Source: Nematostella vectensis | Lineage: Eukaryota > Cnidaria > Anthozoa > Actiniaria > Edwardsiidae | Assembly (NCBI RefSeq): GCF_932526225.1 | Contig: NC_064044.1 | Coordinates: 3,376,092 to 3,436,091, forward strand | DNA: 60,000 bases | Reading direction: 5' to 3' | Shown here: positions 1-12,400 of the stretch, piece by piece | How positions within the stretch are numbered: the stretch's first letter is position 1 | Layout: each line of letters starts with the position of its first letter | The notes under the pieces: model-generated | Told to the model about the DNA's origin: nothing | The model's database searches: none | What the model saw: only the letters and a program-made list of their open reading frames with translations | Translations under genes and position numbers: made by a program

Positions 1-357
1 TCAAATAAAGACAAAGATATAATTTTTAGGCGTTATTTTGAGATTTCCTCTCATAATCTTTTTAAATATCGGTTGTGGCTAACAAGAGCTCTTCAGGGGG
101 TGCAACAATGTTTTTTAGGGTTTACAGATTTTCAAGTGAAGCAGCTGTGTTTTCCTTTTTTTTCCTGCTGATCCTTATAAAACGAGTTATTATTATTTTT
201 TGCGGGTATTTTAGTAACTTGAATGTTTTACCTATCCATTGTTGGGAGGATGGGTGGGTGGTTTGTGCACCTCCTCTTATGCACCTTAGTAGAAAAACTA
301 TATGTTTTCCATGGGTTGTTGCTTCAAGCCTAACGTAATACTGAATAAGGTACGCTT
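1..357 (-). other. Downstream flank or 3' UTR of the DIDO1-like gene
   Basis: AT-rich sequence after the stop codon. Short open frames on the plus strand have no recognisable protein and lie opposite the minus-strand gene. Confidence 0.4.
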
Positions 358-491
358 TCAGTGCAAACCTTGTGCAGCCTTGGCTTGTTCCTGGAGTCCC
401 AGAAGTTTCTGTTTCTCGGCCATCAGGGCAGACAAGGGCGAATGCGAGGCCTCCGAGCCCGACTGTGACGGGGAGTATTTGTTGTCACCAT
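358..491 (-). CDS. DIDO1: DIDO1-like exon 20: C-terminus and stop
   Basis: 44 codons, GDNKYSPSQSGSEASHSP then ALMAEKQKLLGLQEQAKAAQ, then Gly-Leu-His and TGA. No obvious AATAAA on the minus strand is seen in the remaining 357 bp, so the 3' UTR may run off the window or another exon may exist. Confidence 0.68.
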
Positions 492-3400
492 CTAAAAGTA
501 AAATATAGATTAAGCCACTGTCTAAAAGCGCAGCTCCTGAATACGGGTGCTGGACGATGTTAATTTATATATATATAAAGTTATATGTTCTTTGTGACAT
601 AAAATTCTCACATGGAAATGTATTGAAAAAACCTTTGAGGTTTCGATACAGGCTCTATGTTTACTAAAATGCATATAGTACAGTAGGATAACCAGATCCT
701 CCTCTATATTATTAGCCCCTTGCTGCTTTTTGACTTTGTTCAGGTAAACAAGAAAATGTTATGTTGTATAACGTGCAAGTTCCCTTAGGCTAAGTTCAAA
801 CGTCGTATTATCCATGAGCCGAATTCAATGCGAATGCTTGTAAATGAATCGAGTCGATTGTTTCATCTTCATTTGCTGTTAGCACTCCAAGTCTTCAGGA
901 GATTTTTTATTTGATTTCTTTTTCTTTCTTTTCCAATAATATTTTTTATTTTTAAACAGTTACTGATACACAACATGCATTCACTTAAAGCTACACTAAA
1001 TTACACTAAACAAGTTAATAACGAAATTAAATACAACTACTCAAAACAATAAAATTACAAATTTGCAAAACGAGTTGCAAAACAAGCAGAGAACAGACTA
1101 GAAGAAAAACAAAATACAAGAAAATGCATCTCACTTCTAGTTACTTTACCTGCTGATTTCTTGGTTTGCGTGCTCTGGAACTGAAAAACAATATCGTCTA
1201 TCTCGGCAGGGGGGGAATCCTTCAATGAATCCTTGTGCTTACTACCGCTGCCATGACTACCGCTGCTATGGCGATGGTGCCTGCGTTTAGCCTTAGGGGA
1301 TGTGGACTTGTGATGACTGACAGCTCTGGGGCGCTTGAATGATGGCTTTGTGCGTACGATGATACCGAGGAGCATGTGGGGGCGTGGCTCGTCAAGACCT
1401 GTCAATCACATTTCAATGTCAATCAATTTCACAGTTGAATGGGGTTAAAGTCCATGTGCACTTTCTTTAGCGTCTATTTGCCTTGCAAATTGAGAGTATA
1501 AAAATCAAGAAAAATGAAGCATGAGTATTTTTTACGTTTAAAGCATATTTTAATATTCCAAATAATAGCTTACAATAATGTAAGCTACAATGTCAAAACA
1601 ATTAACAATTAGAAGACGTCACAGACTGTCACATACTATTTGTTCATGACATGCTGTAAACTCATCTGTGAATTTATTACTGGACAGACGCAAGCAAAAA
1701 TGAGATCTAAATGTTTTAAAGATCATCTTTCTTACTGTCTACTTTTGGGGAGCACACGTGCGTGCTGACTGCAAGCGTGCGCGTGCCCTCTATTAACAAA
1801 TGAACCATTGGTCAATCAGATCGCGCGGTTTACGGATGCCGTTGTATAAACTACACAGTCCTACACACATGTTGTATAAACTACACAGTCTTACACACAT
1901 GTCCTACATACACGTAGGAAGGCTAGGGTGTGTTCATATATCAGTACATGTACCTGGACCATCGAAGGGTAAGAGCTCTTTAGGGATCTCCGCATGTGAG
2001 GGCAAGGGGTACAGATACATGTCCTTGACACCAGAGTAACAGTTATTGACCACGCCACAGCGCTTGCGACTGTAGAAGTATGAGTACAGCGACACATAGC
2101 TAGTCTTCTCATCATCAGTGGACGGCTCGTAGCGGATGACAGATACAACCTGCAGAAAACAATTTACAGATGTGATATCACTTGTTCAGACAGAAGTCTT
2201 TACCATCGCGAACGATTTCCATTGTAATGTCCTTCCACCAGAGACACTGACAGACAAAAAAAGGCAGACACTCTAGTAGACAGACAGTCAAACACATGGA
2301 CAGACACACACTAAAGGAGACAGAGAGACAGATTTTAAGAGACAGGGTCTCTGACTCTTCATTCTCGACACACAAGGCAGTGCAGTTAATACTGTACTTA
2401 CACGCGAAGTGGAGCTTCTTAGTTGGTAGATGTAGTCCCACACCTGGTCAAAGCCAATGCGACCATGGAGGTGCAGGGTGTCAGGAAACAGTTGCAATAG
2501 GTCATCACACGGGCCAGATACCTGGAAAAGATGAAACCACACTCAAACCAAGTCCACAACACCAGAATCATAACAACAACCAACAAAACAAACACTTTTA
2601 TCACTACCATCATGATCACCATCACCACCAAAACTACCACCATACAGTCAACACCAAAAAAACAACATTACCAGTTCCATCACTGTATTGTATTCCACCA
2701 CTGCAACCAGTGCCCGTAGCAGGCCTCGAAATATTGAGGGGGGGGGGGGGCAATACAATCCTTAAAATTGTTTTGTGGCACAGCCACGCCCTTACTACTT
2801 TTTACTTATAATTTTTAAACATCGGGGGACATGCTCCACCTCCTGTTACAGCCGTGGAGACCACAACAAACACCATTGCCAGCACAATCATCACCATCAT
2901 CACTACCACCATCACTGAAGTTGCAGTCAACATGAATAGCATGAATATACTGTTTTATTGCTTTAGAAATACAGCCTTGTACCTTGTAGGCATTTGTCCC
3001 AAACTTAGCCACACTCTGCATCATGACAAATCCTTTCCAGACCGGCTGGTCACGCTTGTGCAGTGGGGTTGGAGACTCAGGTAGGGCCGACTGATTATCT
3101 GTAGAACTGAACATAACAGGGTCTGTGTCAGCTTTTTCACACCAGCAAAATATTTCACCCTTGCCACTTTTTCACACCAGCAAAATATTTCACCCTTGCC
3201 CCTTTTTCACACCAGCAAAATATTTCACCCTTGCCACTTTTTCACACCAGCAAAATATTTCACCCTTGCCCCTTTTTCACACCAGCAAAATATTTCACCC
3301 TTGACACTTTTTCACACCAGCAAAATGCTTCACCCTTGCCCCTTTTTCACAGCTGCAAAATTTTTCACCCTTGCCACTTTTTCAACATTGTTGCTTTTTC

Positions 3401-6400
3401 ACCCAAGCCAAAATGCCAAGTGCGAGAAAGTATTCATATTCATTGGCTGATGTGGAAAAACTGTGCCTCAATGATTTTGATCGAAATTTGTATTGATATT
3501 TTTATTTAGATGAGTATTTTGAAATATCTTAAAAAATTGTCTTCCCATTAAGAATGGAAAAAAGAGCAAGATGTGGACGACAGGAGCTACGGTATTTAAA
3601 AAAAATTAATGTAGATATCATCCTGCATTAACACCAGCGCTGAAACATGCTAAGAGTAAAAAAAAAGAAAAACTTCATACATATATTTTTTCGTGATAAG
3701 TCGAGGGTGTTTGTTGTTCCTAATTTGCTTAGAATAATGTACTGTAATTCTGCTTACAGAAAATTTGCTCGCCATGTGCAATAAAAATAAAAGGTGAAAA
3801 CTAAGCTGCATTCCGAAACTGTGAAGCTGCATTAGCTGCAGAGAATCACAAATGAGAAAGGGATGTGTCATTCGCGTCATTCACGTACCTGACATCTGAC
3901 AAATCCAGAGGGGGAGGGGATGTGTCATTTGCATCATTCACGTACCTGACATCTGACAAATCCAGAGGGGGAGGGGATGGGACAGAGCTCTCTGCAAGTG
4001 CTAGGATCCTGAAAACAGAAACACTAATATTCTGATGCTGTACAGTATCTGGGTGTTATACAGTAACGAAGTCATTAGGCAACTGTCCACTTGGCAAAGT
4101 ATACAGAACATAATGTATTAACATGTTGTTATGCTATCCAAATCACGGAAAACCCATATGCACTTTTGCAACTTCTTTGTGGTTTCTAGCATTAGGTGAT
4201 TGTATTTGCCTAGTTGAATCATTTGAACTTCAAATTCGTAAAATCAGATCCCCGCAAACATAATTTTTATTCAGCAAAATAAAAGACTTTCGAAATTTGC
4301 TAAGAAAATTCTTACAAAATTTAAGACACGCAAAAATAAAGGAAAATAAGGTATCAGATAAACTTACGGTGAAGTTGTTGTTACTATCACAGTTGATGGT
4401 TCCTCTGGGCGCTGTGGTTCACCGGGCGGGGCCATCTTGCCAGTGCAGATTCGGCAGTTCAGATCAAAGAGATGCAATCTGTGCTGCTCTGTGGTGTCTG
4501 TGAGTAGGGGACCGGGTGAGGTGTTACTGTCAGCAGCTGCTGTTTGAGTTTTCTCAACAGAATGCACCTAAGGATATTAATTATACACGTTGGTCACTTT
4601 TTACTGTACCACAGCATCTACAGGGTGTCAAGTTTCGTTTGTTTATTATTCCAGTTCGTTGTTTCAGTGTTGTTATGCAAGGGTTTTTGTTTATTATTCC
4701 AGTTCGTTGTTTCAGTGTTATGCAAGGGTGTTTGTTTATTATTCCAGTTTGTTGTTTCAGTGTTGTTATGCAAGGGTGTTTGTTTATTATTCCAGTTTGT
4801 TGTTTCAGTGTTGTTATGCAAGGGTGTTTGTTTATTATTCCAGTTTGTTGTTTCAGTGTTATGCAAGGGTGTTTGTTTATTATTCCAGTTTGTTGTTTCA
4901 GTGTTGTTATGCAAGCTTGTTTGTTTATTATTCCAGTTTGTTGTTTCAGTGTTGTTATGCAAGCTTGTTTGTTTATTATTCCAGTTTGTTGTTTCAGTGT
5001 TATGCAAGGGTGTTTGTTTATTATTCCAGTTCGTTGTTTCAGTGTTGTTATGCAAGGGTGTTTGTTTATTATTCCAGTTTGTTGTTTTAGTGTTGTTATG
5101 CAAGGGTGCTTGTTTGTTTATTATTCCAGTTTGTCGTCTCAGTGTTGTTCTGCAAGGGTGTTTATTTGTTTTATTTCATTTCATTGTTTCAGTGTTGTTA
5201 TGCAAGGGGGTAATTAATTAACTCGCCTCTAATGTGCTTAGATCTTCATCCAGCTCCACTTCACCCTAAACATAAAATATAACAAGTTTTGTCATAAGAC
5301 AAAGTATAACCTGGGCAGTATCTTACTTGTTTGAGCATGTTGACTGTTACTGTACATTATTTTGTAAACACCTATTTCATTGTAAGTGCACATGACAAAT
5401 GACAGTTCTGTCCGACAGTCCTATGAGTCACAGAACTCATATTTCTATGGACTGCAGGAATATATGGAAGAATCATGCGATTCTTACTATACTGGGTAGC
5501 TTCTATAACAGAACAAATAATTAAACCCACAAGCAACTGTTGGTCTAAGTAAGGGTTAGATAATGAACACAAGTGTTCTATGGGATTTAGGGCACGAATT
5601 AACAAAAACTTTAACAAAGATTTTTGTTAATGAGTGTCCTAAATTTCACAGAACACGAGCGGATATTATCTAACTTTCTTAGAAAATTAACACTGCCACG
5701 AGACATTTCGAAATGCTTTCATACTAAATGTCACTGGCAAATCAACATCATTAAATGTAAACCAATTAAAATAATATCTTACTGTCGAAGGCCATTGTAT
5801 GGTTGTCAACAAATTTTCAACATCATTAGGCAATACTGACAGGTCAATTGTGTGCTAATAAAACTAGATTTCTTGCTGTGTTGAGATTCTAGTCATCACT
5901 GCAAGACTTGAAGCAGGAGCGCTTGGTTTTTCCGTTCCCTAAGTTGCAACTTTGTTTTCATTGTTTTCCTGGAGGACTAATCACTAAGTAGATAACCACT
6001 AATTACTAACTACATTCCACACTAATTCCCTATTGTTCAATGCCCTCGCCCCTTGACACCTGAATTACTATAAGATTTAGGGGGCTTAAATGGAGGGTGC
6101 TGATTGGTCGAGTGGCAGTAAATAATTTTCTAAGGGCTATTATTTGCCATTCACAATTTGCACTGACAATAGGTGTATAACAAATACTTGTTTGGCATTT
6201 GTTATGTAAGTCTACAATAATTAACGCTTACCTTGTGAGTTTTTTTGATGTGTGCTTTTATTGGATTAATATCCTCTTGGTTTTGCTTAATCATTTCCAG
6301 GTTCTTACAAGACATAGAAGAAACACATGTCAAGGATAAAAAGAGCAGGAAACTACTGTATTTCATTAAAAGTTTATCTAGAGATAAACTTGTTTAAGTA

Positions 6401-9400
6401 GTAGAAATTAAAAAGAGTGAAATCATTTTTTTTGTTATTTTGGGGACTACTATGTCACCCAACAGATATTCACATTTTCAAATTACAACTACGACTCCAA
6501 TCCTTGTGAACCAAACCTCATGTTACGTGACATGGCGCTCTTAAACTTACATGTTTAGTTTCTCTTTCCCTCCATCTTGCTAACTCTTGAGAGGCAAGCT
6601 GTTCTGGTGTCATGGCAACCAGTCGATCAGTCGACACCTCTCCACTCAGCACATGATGGAACAGCACCTGTCACAGGAATCAATTCAATATCAACACTTA
6701 AAGAGCCACTGCCAGGCACGATGTTGTTGTCGTAGCAAAATACCAAATATGAGAAAGCATCAATTTCCATCAGCTTATTCAGAAAACCTTTTACACACTT
6801 TTTATTAAGCTTGGAAAATTACTGTTGTTATTAAAGAATAAACCTTAAATTTTTATTTAAAGATTTCTTCACACCAATAATTGCTCAAATAAGAGCCTCA
6901 CCAAGCGCTTCGCCTAAGAGGGAAAATATAAATATTTGATTCCCTGAAGAAGTGCTATGGCTCTGCAAGGGGAATGTGTTATTGAGATTGATACAGCTTA
7001 CTGCCAAAAGTTTCCATAAAATATTTGTCACTATACCGTAGCTTTTTCTTTAAAACCACAAAAAATAGCAAAAGGTTTAAAAACTGCTCCATGCTGGTTG
7101 TACCTTGTTGCGGGTATCCTTGAGGTTAAATGCCAGGCTTCTGTACTTGTTTTTGTATCTGTGTCCTGCATCTCCAAATAGCTTGTACAAGTCTTCTTCT
7201 ATGTTGTCTGACAGTTTAATGACTTCATCGCTTGGCAGATGGAGGTCTTTAGACTCCTTTTGTCTGGATCAACGATATCAAGAATGTACAGGTTTATTGA
7301 CAATATCAACAATGTACAGGTTTGTATCAACAATGTATCTAGGTTTTCATACTAGACAATATCAAGAACCTTTAATCAAACAGTTAATGTACGGTAAATG
7401 CTCATTTTAATTAGCACCCTGAGCAATATGTAGGTGATTTTCCACTCACCGAGATGTGAGAATTTCTCTGAGATGCCGCTTAACATTTTCACGTATGGAC
7501 TTCTCATCCTCTTTCTTGTCTTCCTTTTTCTTCTCTTGTTTTGTTGGAGTGCTGGTTGGTCTAAGAATCTCAAATGTTGGGTGCTTCTGGAGCCAGTAAA
7601 AAAGCTGTCCCTCAGTGGGGGCGGCCACGCCAGCTATGACACGTCCTGTGCTCTTCTCAATCACTGCGATACGCTCACTCACACGTACAGAAGCAGGAGT
7701 TTGAGGTGTTGGGCTGTCCCATGGCATCCGAAGAGATGACTAGAAAAAAAAAAATAGAAAGTCATTCATGAGGCCCATTTATGCTCCTGGATGATACCAA
7801 GTCAGGCAAAGGTCAAATTACCATCAGCAAATTCAAATCAGTAACTGAGATATTTAATCAACTAGATGTGTGGATGGCTATTTTGAAATTCTAAAAATAG
7901 TCTGTTGTATTTTTTAATTGGAAACATCAACAAAGGCGTAGCTGATCTATACTCTTTAACTTCCTTACTTGTTTGTAAAGAATACAAAAAAATTACAATG
8001 GACGTAAGGGCTACAACAGTGAGTAGACTGTACAAAATATTAAAAATACATGAATAGATAAGTCCCAAACTATGATAATAATAGCAAAAAAATTCAACCA
8101 TCCAATCTCCCTGCACCATATTTGACAGTAAGGGATCACCTTCAACTCTCAATGTTGAACACACTGCACATGTTGAACACACTACACATGTTGAACACAC
8201 TACACATGCTGAACACACTACACATGCTGAACACACTACACATGTTGAACACACTACACATGTTGAACACACTACACATGTTGAACACACTGCACATGCT
8301 GAACACACTACACATGTTGAACACACTACACATGCTGAACACACTACACATGTTGAACACACTACACATGCTGAACACACTGCACATGTTGAACACACTA
8401 CACATGTTGAACACACTACACATGTTGAACACACTACACATGTTGAACACACTACACATGCTGAACACGCTACACATGTTGAACACACTACACATGCCTT
8501 ATTAGACACTGTAGCAAGTGCAGGGTTCAAAATATTTTTTTAAATCTGCTAGATTTTGCCGGCTTTGTGGATTTTGGTGGGATAAAAAGCCTGCATACTT
8601 AAAATATGAAAGGGGAATACAGATAAAAAGAGCTGACAAAGACCAAAACACAGCGGGTTATCGTCAGCAGCTGGCTGCTATTTTGAAGTGCAATTACAGG
8701 GTCATAGTCAGGACTTGGTCAAATTCTAAGTGTTGAGCAAAAGGGGAAAATGTAGCATAAGATAAATTACCCTTATTTGATGGTTACTTACTGACGGCGA
8801 TGTAGAGGTCCTTGGGGAAGGTGCTGAGTTCCCCTGACGTCTTTTCCGTTCCTCTGACAATACCTTTAATGAGTCTTCGGCATACCTTAAGAATTATAAC
8901 ACAATTTAACTTCAATTTATGTACCTCTCTGTACCTCTAAGTTGTCTGTTCACAACTTAGTTCCCTATTTTCCCCCTAACTAACAACAAATTTAATACTG
9001 TTCTTTGGTCAGATCAGAGTTGTATGGGGAACTTATATTTGCCTTTAACTCAACCACTTTGAATCTATTCTCTATAATTCAGCATTCAAGCTTCAAGGAG
9101 GGAGACTAAAATCTGCAGATCTGACCACTTATGCCTGGTGCACACTAGTGACATAACGACGTAATGACATCGGTGCCTACACCCTTATGTTCACATCAAC
9201 CCTTCAAGTGGTAATGGTTCCCACATCAAGTGGGAATGGTTCGACATTCTGACATAAGCCCAACACAACAACATGAACACAAGGACATAAGAGAAAAAAC
9301 GGCTGAAAAGAGTGTGCACGCCTATGTTGTAATGTCGTTATGTCACTACTGTGCACCAGGCATTACAAGACATTGCTGTTTTCTTTATGTTTTGAATAAA

Positions 9401-12400
9401 AAAAACTCTAAACTATTAAGAAAATTCAAATTTTCCCTTATACCATGATTCAAGCAGATTTAATTCACTACTGTGATGGACATTTAATATGGATAGGGTT
9501 CCATAGCCTACAATACAAGGCCGTCAAGAGGACTTTAACGTCAAAATATTATAAATTTTTCTAAAGGACTGACCTGGCAATGCAGGCGTCGCTGCAGTAC
9601 CGGGACTTCCCCTCCGTCACACTAGAGCAGTTTGGGCTGATGCACTTGGTGGAATGGTGGGAGTAGGATGCTGGGGTTGGAGTCGTCCGCACCTGAATAC
9701 AGTACAAGGGTTTGCAATTTACATCGTGGACTCAAGTCTTGTGCACATAGTACCAATATCGACCCAGCACAGGGCCGACATCACATTGCTAGAGTTACAT
9801 GACCCCCCCAAGCACAGGGCCAACATCACATTGCTAGAGTTATATGACCCCCCCCCCCCCCCCCAAGCACAGGGCCGACATCACATTGCTACAGTTATAT
9901 GACCCCCCCAAGCACAGGGCCGACATCACATTGCTAGAGTTATATGACCCCCCCAAGCACAGGGCCGACATCACATTGCTAGAGTTATATGACCCCCCCA
10001 AGCACAGGGCCGACATCACATTGCTAGAGTTACATGACCCCCCCAAGCACAGGGCCGACATCACATTGCTACATTGGTAACAGCATTGATGGACACAAAC
10101 CCCAATATGGTAACAGCATTGCTAGACACAAACCCCAATATGGTAACAGCATTGATGGACACAAACCCCAATATGGTAACAGCATTGATGGACCCAAACC
10201 CCAATATGGTAACAGCATTGATGGACACAAACCCCAATATGGTAACAGCATTGATGGACACAAACCCCAATATGGTAACAGCATTGTTAGACAAAAAACC
10301 CAATATGGTAACAGCATTGCTAGACACAAACCCCAATATGGTAACAGCATTGATGGACACAAACCCCAATATGGTAACAGCATTGATGGACACAAACCCC
10401 AATATGGTAACGGCATTGATGGACACAAACCCCAATATGGTAACAGCATTGATGGACACAAACCCCAATATGGTAACAGCATTGATGGACACAAACCCCA
10501 ATATGGTAACAGCATTGATGGACACAAACCCCAATATGGTAACAGCATTGTTAGACACAAACCCCAATATGGTAACAGCATTAATGGACACAAACCCCAA
10601 TATGGTAACAGCATTGATGGACACAAACCCCAATATGGTAACAGCATTGATGGACACAAACCCCAATATGGTAACAGTATTGATGGACACAAACCCCAAT
10701 ATGGTAACAGCATTGTTAGACACAAACCCCAATATGGTAACAGCATTGTTAGACACAAACCCCAATATGGTAACAGCATTGTTAGACACAAACCCCAATA
10801 TGGTAACAGCATTGTTAGACACAAACCCCAATATGGTAACAGCATTGATGGACACAAACCCCAATATGGTAACAGCATTGATGGACACAAACCCCAATAT
10901 GGTAACAGCACTGATGGACACAAACCCCAATATGGTAACAGCATTGATGGACACAAACCCCAATATGGTAACAGCATTGATGGACACAAACCCCAATATG
11001 GTAACAGCATTGATGGACACAAACCCCAATATGGTAACAGCATTGATGGACACAAACCCCAATATGGTAACAGCATTGATGGACACAAACCCCAATATGG
11101 TAACAGCATTGCTAGACACAAACCCCAATATGGTAACAGCATTGATGGACACAAACCCCAATATGGTAACAGCATTGATGGACCCAAACCCCAATATGGT
11201 AACAGCATTGATGGACACAAACCCCAATATGGTAACAGCATTGATGGACACAAACCCCAATATGGTAACAGCATTGTTAGACACAAACCCCAATATGGTA
11301 ACAGCATTGATGGACACAAACCCCAATGTGGTAACAGCATTGTTAGACACAAACCCCAATATGGTAACAGCATTGATGGACACAAACCCCAATATGGTAA
11401 CAGCATTGTTAGACACAAACCCCAATATGGTAACAGCATTGTTAGACACAAACCCCAATGTGGTAACAGCATTGTTAGACACAAACCCCAATATGGTAAC
11501 AGCATTGATGGACACAAACCCCAATATGGTAACAGCATTGTTGGACACAAACCCCAATATGGTAACAGCATTGATGGACACAAACCCCAATATGGTAACA
11601 GCATTGATGGACACAAACCCCAATATGGTAACAGCATTGTTAGACAAAAAACCCGATATGGTAACAGCATTGCTAGACACAAACCCCAATATGGTAACAG
11701 CATTGCTAGACACAAACCCCAATATGGTAACAGCATTGATGGACACAAACCCCAATATGGTAACGGCATTGATGGACACAAACCCCAATATGGTAACAGC
11801 ATTGATGGACACAAACCCCAATATGGTAACAGCATTGATGGACACAAACCCCAATATGGTAAGAGCATTGATGGACACAAACCCCAATATGGTAACAGCA
11901 TTGTTAGACACAAACCCCAATATGGTAACAGCATTGATGGACACAAACCCCAATATGGTAACAGCATTGATGGACACAAACCCCAATATGGTAACAGCAT
12001 TGATGGACACAAACCCCAATATGGTAACAGCATTGTTAGACACAAACCCCAATATGGTAACAGCATTGATGGACACAAACCCCAATATGGTAACAGCATT
12101 GATGGACACAAACCCCAATATGGTAACAGCATTGTTAGACACAAACCCCAATATGGTAACAGCATTGATGAACACAAACCCCAATATGGTAACAGCATTG
12201 ATGGACACAAACTCTTTTCCAGCAATGTCAGACATGTTTGCACAAAAAAATACTTCTTATATTTTCCTACCTTCTTAGGAATCTTAAAGCCAGTTTCTGA
12301 GCTCTTGGGTTTTGTTTTCTCTTCATCCTTGCTGTGTTTTCTCTTCTCGCCAAGCTACAAAATATCATATTGTGGATGGTGCAATGTCCAAATTCCATTA

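Noticed and set aside
4516-5221. Hydrophobic repeat proteins on the plus strand (FIIPVCCFSV-type)
   Set aside because: Several frames of the same 45/48-bp minisatellite inside a DIDO1-like intron.
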